Origin: Burkholderiaceae bacterium
GTDB lineage: Bacteria > Pseudomonadota > Gammaproteobacteria > Burkholderiales > Burkholderiaceae_D
NCBI GenBank assembly: GCA_031291325.1
Contig: JARLJG010000058.1
Coordinates: forward strand, 16,246-80,245
Reading direction: 5' to 3'
Length of the DNA: 64,000 nucleotides
Part shown: piece by piece, positions 1 through 8,001 of the stretch
Position numbering within the stretch: position 1 is the stretch's first letter
Layout of the letters: each line of letters starts with the position of its first letter
Notes under the pieces: model-generated
Database searches by the model: none
The model's input: the letters and a program-made list of their open reading frames with translations, nothing else
Told to the model about the DNA's origin: nothing
Position numbers and translations under genes: made by a program

Positions 1-175
1 TGTCATTGTCGACAACGTATCCAAAGGCGCCAGTCCGCCTGTCAAGAAAATCCGCCTCGCGGAAGGGAAGCACCAGATAAAGATCGTCAACGCCAGCTTC
101 CCCGACTACGTTGTCGACATCGATGTGACCAAGAATAAAACCGTGAATATCGAACACGATTTCACCGCTCACTAA
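1..175 (+). CDS. C-terminal end of a PEGA-domain protein (partial; possibly a Ser/Thr kinase)
   Basis: The frame is open from base 2 to the TAA at 173-175 and encodes 57 residues, with the 5' end outside the window. The segment has a PEGA-like pattern: alternating hydrophobic positions, a lysine-rich turn, LAEGKHQIKIVNASFPDY, then a short strand and a TVNIEHDF ending. PEGA domains often sit at the C-terminus of bacterial Ser/Thr kinases or envelope proteins. Because a TssQ-type lipoprotein follows after 14 bp and a TagF gene lies in the T6SS downstream, a T6SS-linked kinase is plausible. The catalytic part is not visible, so the kinase identity is inference. Confidence 0.55.
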   Translation, partial: VIVDNVSKGASPPVKKIRLAEGKHQIKIVNASFPDYVVDIDVTKNKTVNIEHDFTAH

Positions 176-189
176 AGGATAGATATACC

Positions 190-648
190 GTGACCAATAA
201 AACCGGAAAACTTTTGTTCACCATCTTGACGCTGGCGGCGCTGTTGCCGCTTGCAGGTTGCGAAACGCCGCCCCCGCCGGTGCAGCAAGCGGCGCCAACG
301 CCGAAGCCACGCGTGAAGACAGCCGAAGAAATCCAGGCCGAAGAAACCAGGGCGACCGCGCGCGCCACCTTGAAAGAAGGCATCGATCTTTACTCGGCTG
401 GCGACTACAACGCGTCATTGAAGCGCCTGCAGGATAGCAAGGAAATCTGGTCCACCGATGTCGAGATCCAGCTCGACGCGTTGAAATACTCCGCGTTCAG
501 CTATTGCCTGACCAACCGCACGACGCTGTGCCGGCAGCAATTTGAAAAAGCCTTGAAACTGAACAAGGATTTCGACCTGTTGCCGGGCGAAAAGGGTCAC
601 CCCTTGTGGGGCCCGGTATTTGATCGCGCGAAGAAGAACAGCAAATAG
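190..648 (+). CDS. tssQ: TssQ-family T6SS-associated lipoprotein
   Basis: This 152-aa protein has a lipoprotein signal: a basic N-terminus, a hydrophobic stretch and the lipobox LAGC with the lipidated Cys at residue 24. A Pro-rich linker (about residues 25-42) and a helical TPR-like region follow (about 45-140: LKEGIDLYSAGDYNASLKRL, then a second helix pair). The start is a GTG at 190, supported by AAAGGA at about 174-179 just after the preceding stop. The shape and neighbourhood match the TssQ-type lipoproteins beside betaproteobacterial T6SS loci. The exact function is not established from sequence; a periplasmic scaffold at the inner or outer membrane is likely. The spacing suggests co-transcription with the upstream PEGA gene. 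Confidence 0.7.
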   Translation: MTNKTGKLLFTILTLAALLPLAGCETPPPPVQQAAPTPKPRVKTAEEIQAEETRATARATLKEGIDLYSAGDYNASLKRLQDSKEIWSTDVEIQLDALKYSAFSYCLTNRTTLCRQQFEKALKLNKDFDLLPGEKGHPLWGPVFDRAKKNSK

Positions 649-660
649 CGCCAACGCGAT

Positions 661-689
661 GGCGGGCCGGAGCGCAATCCCGGCCCGCC
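661..689. terminator. GC-rich hairpin between convergent genes
   Basis: A perfect 10-bp inverted repeat (661-670 against 680-689) with a 9-base loop lies between the convergent stops of the TssQ-like gene and the S1C protease gene. There is no clear T-tract, so this is a likely but unproven bidirectional terminator. Confidence 0.45.
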
Positions 690-713
690 CGCGTGTTCGC
701 ATGGGACAGAGCC

Positions 714-1793
714 TTAGCGCGGCATATCGGCTACTTTAATCCTTAATTTGCGCTCTTTGCCGTCGCGGCTGACGGTCAATTCGGCGACGTTGCCGATGCC
801 GACGCGATCCAGCTCGGCGACGAAAGTGGCCAGCGTATCGATGCGCCGGCCATTGACGCCGACGATCACATCGCCGACTTCGCCGGTGCGCTTGTCGAGC
901 GCCTTGAGACCCTCTTGATCGGCGGGTGAGCCGCGATTGACATCCTGCACCACCACGCCCGAAATGCCGGCGCGCGCGACCAGCAAAGGATTGGCCGGCA
1001 CTATGCCGATGCCGGGGCGCGGCGCCCGCCCGGTCGCAATCAACCTGGGCACCACGCGGTTGACCATGTCGGCAGGAATGGCAAAGCCGACGCCTGCGGA
1101 ATTGCCGGACTCGGAGCGAATCGCCGAATTGACGCCGATCAGCCGGCCGGCGCTATCGAGCAAGGGCCCGCCCGAATTGCCCGGATTGATCGCCGCATCG
1201 GTCTGGATGACGCCTTCGATTTCAGCAAAATCGGAAGTCGGCAAACTGCGATCCAAGGCGCTGACGATGCCGGTCGTCAGCGTGCGCGACAAACCGAACG
1301 GATTGCCGATCGCATACACCGATTGCCCGATTTTCAAATCATGCGACGAACCCAGCGGAATCGGCCGCAAATCCTTCGGCACTTCCTTCAATTGAACCAC
1401 CGCCAGATCGTATTCGGGCGCGATGCCGACCACGCGTGCGGCGATCGGTTTGCCGGAATCCAATTGCACCTGCACGCTGCTGGCGTTCTCGACCACATGA
1501 TAATTGGTCACGACGTGGCCGGCAGTATCCCAGACGAAGCCGCTGCCCGCTCCTTTGGCGGTGCCCACCTCGAAGAAACTGATGCGTTGCTGGCGTTCGA
1601 TGTAAATATATGCGACCGAAGGTGCGGTGTTTTCAAACAAGGTCACGACATTGGACTCGTTGCCGGTCAGCGGCGGCCTTGCCGCCACGCTGCGCGGCAC
1701 CGCCGCTTCGCGCGCCGCAGGCGCCGCCGACAAGAACATGCCGGCGGCAATACCGGCAGACACCAAACAAAGAAAAAGATTGCCAATCTTCAT
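714..1793 (-). CDS. HtrA/Deg-type S1C serine endopeptidase with one PDZ domain
   Basis: This 359-aa trypsin-like protease probably degrades or processes misfolded envelope proteins in the periplasm. A signal peptide or N-terminal anchor spans about residues 1-25. The protease domain covers about 50-250 and has a complete triad: His99 (TNYHVV), Asp129 (EYDLAV) and Ser207 (NPGNSGGP). One PDZ domain fills about 255-355 (GISGVVVQDVNRGSPADQ). One PDZ and about 360 aa resembles DegS or short MucD/HtrA-type enzymes more than DegP, which has two. It converges on the TssQ-like gene and is probably a separate unit. The ribosome-binding site is weak, so the start is taken from the signal peptide. Confidence 0.9.
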   Translation of the reverse strand: MKIGNLFLCLVSAGIAAGMFLSAAPAAREAAVPRSVAARPPLTGNESNVVTLFENTAPSVAYIYIERQQRISFFEVGTAKGAGSGFVWDTAGHVVTNYHVVENASSVQVQLDSGKPIAARVVGIAPEYDLAVVQLKEVPKDLRPIPLGSSHDLKIGQSVYAIGNPFGLSRTLTTGIVSALDRSLPTSDFAEIEGVIQTDAAINPGNSGGPLLDSAGRLIGVNSAIRSESGNSAGVGFAIPADMVNRVVPRLIATGRAPRPGIGIVPANPLLVARAGISGVVVQDVNRGSPADQEGLKALDKRTGEVGDVIVGVNGRRIDTLATFVAELDRVGIGNVAELTVSRDGKERKLRIKVADMPR

Positions 1794-1956
1794 GTTATGT
1801 TTCGATAAATGACTTGATGAACGATTTGATAAATGCCTGCACGGAAAACAATTACCATTAGAACAACCAAAGGCACATTTCCCGGCTATTAAGATAGTAT
1901 TTTAGGCTCGTATTTCAAGGGGGTTACGATAAACCGCTGGGCAATTCCCTCATCGC

Positions 1957-2730
1957 TCAATAGCGCATTTGCAAACCGACGTAGCTCAATAGGGTATTCG
2001 TTTGGCTCAAGGTATTGTGCAGATCGCGTCCTGCCGAAAGCAGCAGCGTGTAGTTCTCCGACAAGTCCAGGCGCGCGCCGAAATTGAGGATCAATTCATC
2101 CTGCGATTGATGCACGGCGACTTCGTCATGCAGTTCCGCCATCACTTCCAATCCCTTGCGCACTTCATGGGTCAGCACAAAACCGGCGATCCAGCTATCG
2201 GCCTGCCGCGTGGGACGAAACCAGCGTCCGACGTCAAAGTTGATATCGAATCCCTCGAAACCGTGCACGAATTCCAGCGGCAACAAATAGCTCGTGCCAT
2301 GATCGGCCAGACCGTTGCGCGGAGCGTTGGAACCCGGGAAATCGAACTCCACCTGCGGGTAAGTGGAAATTTGCCAGCCGTTGTCGCCTTCATCGTAAAA
2401 ACGCCATTTGACGCCGGCCAAGCCATCGCCGGCATCGCTATGGTAGACGCCATCAGCCTGATCCCGAACCAGGAAAGGCATTTCAAATTTGAGTTGCAGA
2501 CGGTCGCCCACGCCGTAATTGGCGTCGACCAACGGCAATTGGTAAGTGGTGGCCCCCGCCGCATGGTTGGTCAAGGCCGCGACATTGATTTCCCAGTGGC
2601 CGTCGCCGGGCGTGCCGGGATCGTCGGTAATCATCGGCGGGCCGCCGCTGGCCCAGCATGGCGCCGTCTGAAAAGCAACAACAAGCAACAACAATTGCAT
2701 CAATCGTGACGGCTTTCCCCGCTTACCCAT
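1957..2730 (-). CDS. Secreted beta-barrel-like protein (phenol-degradation meta / transporter-like family)
   Basis: This 257-aa protein has a cleavable signal peptide of about 27 residues ending ...CWASG. The mature part begins GGPPMITDDPGTPGDGHWEIN and continues with amphipathic strands of alternating polar and aromatic residues, ending in an aromatic residue (LQMRY). The GTPGDGHWEIN start and the overall look resemble proteins annotated as MetA-pathway-of-phenol-degradation or outer membrane transporter-like proteins. Substrate and role cannot be read from sequence. It lies 28 bp downstream of the S9 peptidase on the same strand, so the two may be co-transcribed. Confidence 0.6.
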   Translation of the reverse strand: MGKRGKPSRLMQLLLLVVAFQTAPCWASGGPPMITDDPGTPGDGHWEINVAALTNHAAGATTYQLPLVDANYGVGDRLQLKFEMPFLVRDQADGVYHSDAGDGLAGVKWRFYDEGDNGWQISTYPQVEFDFPGSNAPRNGLADHGTSYLLPLEFVHGFEGFDINFDVGRWFRPTRQADSWIAGFVLTHEVRKGLEVMAELHDEVAVHQSQDELILNFGARLDLSENYTLLLSAGRDLHNTLSQTNTLLSYVGLQMRY

Positions 2731-2758
2731 GCGACCCGACCCTTTCGTATCGTTTAGA

Positions 2759-4813
2759 CTATTGTTTCAAATGCTGATCCAGCCAGTCCAGCACGGTGTG
2801 ATGCCACAATACCGAATTCGCCGGCTTCAGCACCCAGTGATTTTCGTCCGGGAAAATCAATAACTTGCTTTCGATCCCCTGGCGTTGCAGGGCCGTGAAG
2901 GCGCTGAGTCCTTGCGTGGTCGGGATGCGGAAATCCTGTTCGCCCTGCACCACCAGCATCGGTGTTTTCCAGTTGGTGACGAAATTGGCCGGATTGAATT
3001 TTTCATGGTTTTCCGGCGCCTTGTAGTAGGTTCCGCCATTTTCCCATTCGTTGAACCAAAGCTCTTCGGTCGAGTAATACATTGCCCGGTTATCGAACAC
3101 GCCATCGTGGTTGACGATACAGCGGAACCCATCGGACCAGTTGCCCTCGATCCAGTTCATCATATAACCGCCATACGATGCGCCGAGCGCGCACGCATGC
3201 TCGCGATCGAGCCAGGGATATTTGCCGACTGCCGCGGCCAAGCCCTTCTTCAAGTCTTCCAGCGGCTTGCCGCCCCAATCGCCGCTGATCGAATCGGTAA
3301 ACGCCTGGCCGTAGCCGGTCGAACCGTGGAAATCGACCATCACCACCGCATATCCCGCACCGGCATAGAATTGCGGATTCCACCGATAACCCCACTCGTT
3401 GCCGAAACTGCCTTGCGGGCCGCCGTGCACCAGAAAGGCAATCGGGTACTTCGCGCCGGCTTTTGCATTCCAGGGCTTGACGACGTAACCGTAGACGGTA
3501 TCGCCGTTGGCGCCGGGGAAGGAAAACTGCTCATATTCGCCAAAGCGCACGTCGGCCAGCGCGGCCGCGTTTTGATGGGTCAACTGCGTCATCGGCGTGC
3601 TTCCGCCATTCAATTTAAACAATTGCACGCCGGAAGCCAGATCGTTGCGCGCCACCACGACCGTATCGCGGCGCACGTCGAAACCGGTCACCCAGCCGGC
3701 GCCGGTCAATGGGCTGACCTTGCCGCTGCCGACGTCAATCGAAAACAAGCGATGCTGGCCGACGTCATCGGCGCCCGCATACACGGACTTGCCGTCCGGC
3801 GCCCAGGCGTACTCGGCAATCGAGCGGTCCCAGTTGTCGGCCACGGTGCGGGTTTTGCCGCTGGCAACATCCATCAGGACCAGGCGCAAGCGATCCGCTT
3901 CAAAGCCCGGTTTCATCATCGCCAGGAAAGAAAGCGTGCGACCGTCGGGCGAAAAAGCCGGCTTGGCGTCGGTCGCGTGGTTCTCCTCGGTCAGGTTGCG
4001 CGGCTTTTGCCCGCCATCCGCTGGGACTTCGAAAATATCGAAATTGGTCGACCACGCCTCGCTATGCCCTGCCACCTTGAGCGAAAAAACGACGTTTTTG
4101 CCGTCCGGGCTGAATTGATAGTCGTCGCGGTCGCCGAAGGGCTTGGACGGCACGTCGCCGTCGAGCGAACCCGACAAGCTGACCGGCGCTCCCAGCAGAT
4201 GCCCGCCGGCATCCAATGCGCCGGAAAACAATACCGTATTACGCCCGTCGGCCCAGGTATCCCAGTGGCGGACAAACAACTTGTCGTATACCCGTCCGGC
4301 GGACTGGGTCTTCGATTTCTCGTCGATGCGCTTCCTGGTGCAAGCCAGATCGGGGCAATCGCGGAACACGTCCATGCTCAGCGCGATGCGCTCGCCGCTT
4401 GGCGACAAGCGGAAACTGCCGACATCGAGCGGCAGGTCGGTGACCATGCCGGCCTCGCCGCCCGCCAGCGGCAAGCGCCAGACTTGCGAGCTGCCGGAAC
4501 GCCCGGACAGGAAAAAAACGGCATCGCCGGAAGGCGACCATTCAGGATCCGAGCTATTCGCATCGCTGTGGGTCAGGCGCTGCGGCTGCGCATGCGGAGC
4601 GCGCAGATCCAGCATCCACAGTTCGGTATGTCCGCGATTCTTGTCGAGGTCGGTGGCGCGCACCGTATACACTACCCGGCTGGCATCCGGCGCCAACACC
4701 GGATTGCCGATGCGCTCCATCGCGACCATGTCCTCGACCGTAAAACCGCGCGGCTCGGCCAGCGCATTCGTGGCAGCCAGTACGGCGCCCAATAGCAACA
4801 AACGTAACTTCAT
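2759..4813 (-). CDS. S9 family (prolyl-oligopeptidase type) secreted peptidase
   Basis: This 684-aa protein has a signal peptide (residues 1 to about 19, ending NALAEP), so it probably cleaves oligopeptides in the periplasm. Residues 30-400 form a WD40/beta-propeller-like region with repeated SPDG-type turns (FSPDGRTLSF, WAPDGKSVY). The C-terminal alpha/beta-hydrolase domain has the nucleophile motif GASYGGYM (Ser at about 546), the acid in GEQDFRIP and the His in DENHWV. The architecture fits acylaminoacyl-peptidase or dipeptidyl-peptidase-5-like S9C enzymes. The start is set by a strong GGAGGGAG 4-5 bases upstream of the ATG. The 1957-2730 gene follows closely. Confidence 0.9.
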   Translation of the reverse strand: MKLRLLLLGAVLAATNALAEPRGFTVEDMVAMERIGNPVLAPDASRVVYTVRATDLDKNRGHTELWMLDLRAPHAQPQRLTHSDANSSDPEWSPSGDAVFFLSGRSGSSQVWRLPLAGGEAGMVTDLPLDVGSFRLSPSGERIALSMDVFRDCPDLACTRKRIDEKSKTQSAGRVYDKLFVRHWDTWADGRNTVLFSGALDAGGHLLGAPVSLSGSLDGDVPSKPFGDRDDYQFSPDGKNVVFSLKVAGHSEAWSTNFDIFEVPADGGQKPRNLTEENHATDAKPAFSPDGRTLSFLAMMKPGFEADRLRLVLMDVASGKTRTVADNWDRSIAEYAWAPDGKSVYAGADDVGQHRLFSIDVGSGKVSPLTGAGWVTGFDVRRDTVVVARNDLASGVQLFKLNGGSTPMTQLTHQNAAALADVRFGEYEQFSFPGANGDTVYGYVVKPWNAKAGAKYPIAFLVHGGPQGSFGNEWGYRWNPQFYAGAGYAVVMVDFHGSTGYGQAFTDSISGDWGGKPLEDLKKGLAAAVGKYPWLDREHACALGASYGGYMMNWIEGNWSDGFRCIVNHDGVFDNRAMYYSTEELWFNEWENGGTYYKAPENHEKFNPANFVTNWKTPMLVVQGEQDFRIPTTQGLSAFTALQRQGIESKLLIFPDENHWVLKPANSVLWHHTVLDWLDQHLKQ

Positions 4814-5162
4814 CGAACTCCCTCCAATTTTATATACCGGTTTTTTTTGCGTCTGCGGGATCGCCGCCTACGTGGCTCGCAATGGTACAACACATTGCCC
4901 GGCTTGGCCGTGGCGACCCAGTTTGCCGGATACGATGGAATGGAGTTACACTTTTATCAGCGTTGCGTTTGCAACACTACTGTCACATCACTACCCACAA
5001 TTATCATTATCGTAATACAATACATTGTTTCATAATAATTTGCTTACAGGTATTTTGGCGCAATTGTTGTTGTCCGCTGGTTTGGGAAGGCTCGTTGTTT
5101 GAGGCGGTCAGTGCTGGGATACCCAATGGCATTAAAATCATTCCACTCAGAGTAATCTAATC
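4814..5162. other. Intergenic region, no gene seen
   Basis: This 349-bp stretch separates the S9 peptidase (leftward) from the small HTH-like gene (rightward). It becomes AT-rich from about 4960, as expected for divergent promoters. I see no convincing gene, hairpin or repeat. No -10/-35 pair stands out enough to be called. Confidence 0.5.
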
Positions 5163-5441
5163 ATGACAAATACAATACACAAAAGTGCCAGTAAAGTGCC
5201 ACTTAATCAATTTCCTGGCGATCCCAACATCTTGCTTGATGCATTGATCGAAAAGCTCCATCTCAAGAACGACGCCGCATTGTCGAGGTTGCTGGAAGTC
5301 GCGCCGCCTGTGATCAGCAAATTGCGTCACGGCGCCCTTCCCATCGGGCCGACCATGTTGATACGCATGCATGAAGTCAGCGAACTTGGAATCCGCGAGA
5401 TGCGCGCGCTGATGCTCAAGGGCGCGGAACACGCCGATTAA
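5163..5441 (+). CDS. Small HTH-like protein of unknown function
   Basis: This 92-aa protein has no signal peptide or membrane segment. Residues about 25-75 (LLDALIEKLHLKNDAALSRL ... VISKLRHGALPIGPTMLIRM) look like a lambda-repressor/Cro-type helix-turn-helix: two short helices, a PPVISKLRHG turn-recognition helix and a packing helix. The N-terminus is short and polar. Proteins of this size in Burkholderiales are usually annotated hypothetical. A DNA-binding role is inferred from fold pattern only. The gene stands alone, with wide intergenic regions on both sides. The ribosome-binding site is weak. Confidence 0.6.
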   Translation: MTNTIHKSASKVPLNQFPGDPNILLDALIEKLHLKNDAALSRLLEVAPPVISKLRHGALPIGPTMLIRMHEVSELGIREMRALMLKGAEHAD

Positions 5442-5919
5442 GCGGCACAAAAGCAAGACGCCGCGATATTTCCGCGAAAATCACTTTGTAAATAGTGTCC
5501 TTTGCGCCAGAAAATGGCGCAAGGGCATAAATCGCCCTCCACACAAGCTCCCCGCTGCTGACGCGATTGCCATCGCAATCGGTTCCCGGCTAACCTGTGC
5601 GCCCCCGCACCGCAACTGCGACTAGCTGCTTCGTCGACCAAGTCACCGCAGACAAAACTTGGAGGGGTCGATATCGCAGCGTTCACCCGACATTTGCCGG
5701 ATGTTCCCGCCATTGCGCAACAGATATTCTACGAACGACACTGGCTCACCTGCATTGAATCCCACGGTCGGAAATTCAAAACCCAGGCTGCCGAAATAAA
5801 TGTTGATTGGACAATCATTAAATCCAGTCAACCATCTCAATTCACAATTCGTTAATAAAACGTTGTATCCAGCAAGCGCTCAATCAAGAGAGTGCGAACC
5901 GTTTCCTTAGGAGAAGATA
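5442..5919. other. Intergenic region with one hairpin, no supported gene
   Basis: The region spans 478 bp between the HTH-like gene and the YXWGXW protein. Apart from the hairpin at 5502-5522 it has no feature I can support. A 65-codon reading frame on the minus strand (5643-5840) lacks a ribosome-binding site and recognisable content. Confidence 0.4.
5502..5522. terminator. Perfect 8-bp hairpin downstream of the HTH-like gene
   Basis: TTGCGCCA at 5502-5509 and TGGCGCAA at 5515-5522 pair across a GAAAA loop, about 60 bp after the stop of the upstream gene. There is no U-tract. It could aid termination or be an operator for a dimeric regulator. Confidence 0.3.
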
Positions 5920-7230
5920 TTGAAAAGAATTATTATCGGCGCTGCCGTTTTACTCAGCGGCTGTGTGGTCGAACCAGCCCGTGTCTACGTGCCGCCACCC
6001 CGACCAGTTTACGTGCAAGCCCCCGCCCCAGTTGTCTACCAGGCACCCGCACCGCAGCCGGTAGTCAGCATATATGTTGAACCGCCGCTATTTCAACCGC
6101 CTCCCATTCGGGTTGAATGGGCGCCGCCGCCAATGCTGGTGGAGACGCCGCCACCTCTGCCCTATGAAGGAGCAATCTGGACCGGCGGCTATTGGGTATG
6201 GGAAGGCAACTGGGTCTGGGCGCACGGTCGTTGGGCTCCGCCGCCACGCCCTGGATATGGATGGGTCAATCCGTATTATGAACATCGCGGCGGCGCCGTC
6301 GTGTTCGTCAACGGCTTTTGGGCCGCACCGGGCGTAACCTTCGTTGCTCCATCATTGAGCGTCAATATCGCGGTCGGTGTCGTCGCAGCGGGCGTTATCC
6401 CTGGGCCGCGACCGATCGGTCCTGAAGGCGTATTCGTGCCGGCGCCCCCAGGTTCACACTCCGGCCTGATTGTCCCGGCCCCCATCGGCACCGCGCCGGC
6501 AGTCGTGACCAGCGCACCGCCTATCATCCATGAAGGCATGCATATTACGGTCAACAACAACGTGCACAATGTCACCAACGTCACCAATATCACGAATGTG
6601 ACCGTGGTTGCGCCGGCAAGCGCCACCGCCAGCGGCCAAGCCGTCAATAGCTCGGTGCCTGCACAGCCGCATTTAGCAGCAGCGATGCCGCCCGTGGTCA
6701 AGGCACAGGCACCGGAACCGACTTCGAGCAAACCGATACCGGCCTACGTGCCGGGACGGCAGCCAGTCGCATTGCCGCCGGCGCAGGTCGTGCATTCGGA
6801 AGTGAGCCCGGCGCTGCTGCACCAGCATGAGCAAGCGCATCCTGCGGCACCGGCAGCGCCGCAAGCGTCGCCGCACGCCGAATCTGCAGCGCAGCATTCT
6901 GCCCCAGCCACTTCTCAGGTGCCCGCTCCGGCACATCAAAACGAGCCGAAGCCGAACGCAAGCCAGCCGCCAGCAAACATGCAGCAGGAAAAGCGCGATC
7001 GGCAAGAAACCCGAGCCCCATCGTCGCCATCGCAGGCTAAACCCGCCCCTGCCGCGAAACCCGCACCAGCTGAAAAGCCGATGCCAGCGGCAAGACCTGC
7101 GCCAGCCGCAAAACCACCCGCACCAGCGCCAAAACCGCCAGTTGCGCCCCCCAAGCAAAGCAAGCCAGCTGAAAATCAGGGGAAAAAACCGCACGAGGAT
7201 GGCAAATCGGAGAAGCACGAACACGGTTAA
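5920..7230 (+). CDS. YXWGXW-repeat, Pro/Ala-rich lipoprotein
   Basis: This 436-aa protein starts at a TTG preceded by AGGAGA (about 5909-5914). The lipobox LLSGC puts the lipidated Cys at residue 15. Residues 15-80 are Pro-rich (VYVPPPRPVYVQAPAP). Residues 85-125 carry the Trp/Tyr/Gly-rich YXWGXW-like element (GGYWVWEGNWVWAHGRWAPP). A hydrophobic Gly/Val stretch and an Asn/Thr/Val strip (HNVTNVTNITNVTVV, about 218-232) follow. The last 170 residues are low-complexity Pro/Ala/Lys with a charged end (KKPHEDGKSEKHEHG). It is probably a surface or periplasmic envelope protein; the function is unknown. The Pro-rich tail may span the periplasm or bind cell wall. Confidence 0.75.
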   Translation: MKRIIIGAAVLLSGCVVEPARVYVPPPRPVYVQAPAPVVYQAPAPQPVVSIYVEPPLFQPPPIRVEWAPPPMLVETPPPLPYEGAIWTGGYWVWEGNWVWAHGRWAPPPRPGYGWVNPYYEHRGGAVVFVNGFWAAPGVTFVAPSLSVNIAVGVVAAGVIPGPRPIGPEGVFVPAPPGSHSGLIVPAPIGTAPAVVTSAPPIIHEGMHITVNNNVHNVTNVTNITNVTVVAPASATASGQAVNSSVPAQPHLAAAMPPVVKAQAPEPTSSKPIPAYVPGRQPVALPPAQVVHSEVSPALLHQHEQAHPAAPAAPQASPHAESAAQHSAPATSQVPAPAHQNEPKPNASQPPANMQQEKRDRQETRAPSSPSQAKPAPAAKPAPAEKPMPAARPAPAAKPPAPAPKPPVAPPKQSKPAENQGKKPHEDGKSEKHEHG

Positions 7231-7353
7231 GCCCGTGCCGCTTCTTCGGTTGACATCGCACCGATAGCACCGCGCGTCGCAATTCCTCTATCGCCGCATC
7301 TTTGCGATAGTGGGAATGCGGCGTGCCGGTGTCGGCGAGGTGGCCGCTCTATC

Positions 7354-7779
7354 TCAAGCGGTCACGTCGACCGTATTGCCGAGCAAGGAATTGCGCGCCT
7401 TTGCTGCGGTCGTCTTTTTTTGTTGCGCCTCGGCGTCGGTCACACTTGAAGTCGCCTGTGAATTGCTGCCGGTGCTGGTGGCCGAACTGGTCGCCTTTTG
7501 CGAATTGGCGTTGCTTACCGCCGATGTCGTCGCCGAAATCGAGCTGGCACTGCTCAATTGCGAAATCTGTGACTCTATTGACGTGATTTGCGCTTGAAGC
7601 AATTGCGTTGCCGTCGAGCTGGTGGAGCTGGATTTTCCAGACTCGTCTTCTTTCAGTTGCTTTTCATACTTGGCAAGTTTCTTTTCCAAAGCCGCGATTT
7701 GGGCCGCGCTGCTGCTACCGCCGCTACTGCTGCTACTGCTGACGCCGGAAACGGCTGTTACCCCATTTGTCGATACCAT
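7354..7779 (-). CDS. FlxA-like Ser/Thr-rich coiled-coil protein
   Basis: This 141-aa protein starts at the ATG complementary to 7777-7779, which follows a strong GGGAGG about 8 bases upstream; longer in-frame starts lack one. It has a Ser-rich N-terminus (SGVSSSSSSGGSSS), a short coiled coil at about residues 27-45 (IAALEKKLAKYEKQLKE), a second helix (LLQAQITSIESQISQL) and a long Ser/Thr/Ala tail ending GNTVDVTA. It resembles the FlxA-like family, whose function is unclear. It lies downstream of tssC on the same strand with a 222-bp gap, where hcp is common in T6SS loci. It is not Hcp. Confidence 0.65.
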   Translation of the reverse strand: MVSTNGVTAVSGVSSSSSSGGSSSAAQIAALEKKLAKYEKQLKEDESGKSSSTSSTATQLLQAQITSIESQISQLSSASSISATTSAVSNANSQKATSSATSTGSNSQATSSVTDAEAQQKKTTAAKARNSLLGNTVDVTA

Positions 7780-8001
7780 TTTGCTATCCTCCCTTGTGAC
7801 TTCACGACTGTCGTGATGTGTCCTTGCCACTGTTGACGGCAGATTTCGAGCCAAAATGAATGCGCAATTGTGTAAAAATCGGTAAAGATGCAGGCGGCGG
7901 CAGGCTAGTGTAGTGCTTCGTGTCTGGAGGAAAATCGGGATGGCAGCGCAAAGCAGCCGGCGCTTTGCAAGAATGCAAGCGCCGACCGTTTGATGCCGAG
8001 T

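Noticed and set aside
5643..5840. 65-codon minus-strand frame with two Cys
   Set aside because: No ribosome-binding site, no recognisable motif; it lies in a gap and has no supporting neighbour.
7288..7310. Hairpin between the YXWGXW gene and the FlxA-like gene as a terminator
   Set aside because: Only a 7-bp stem with a 9-base loop and no U-tract; too weak to call.
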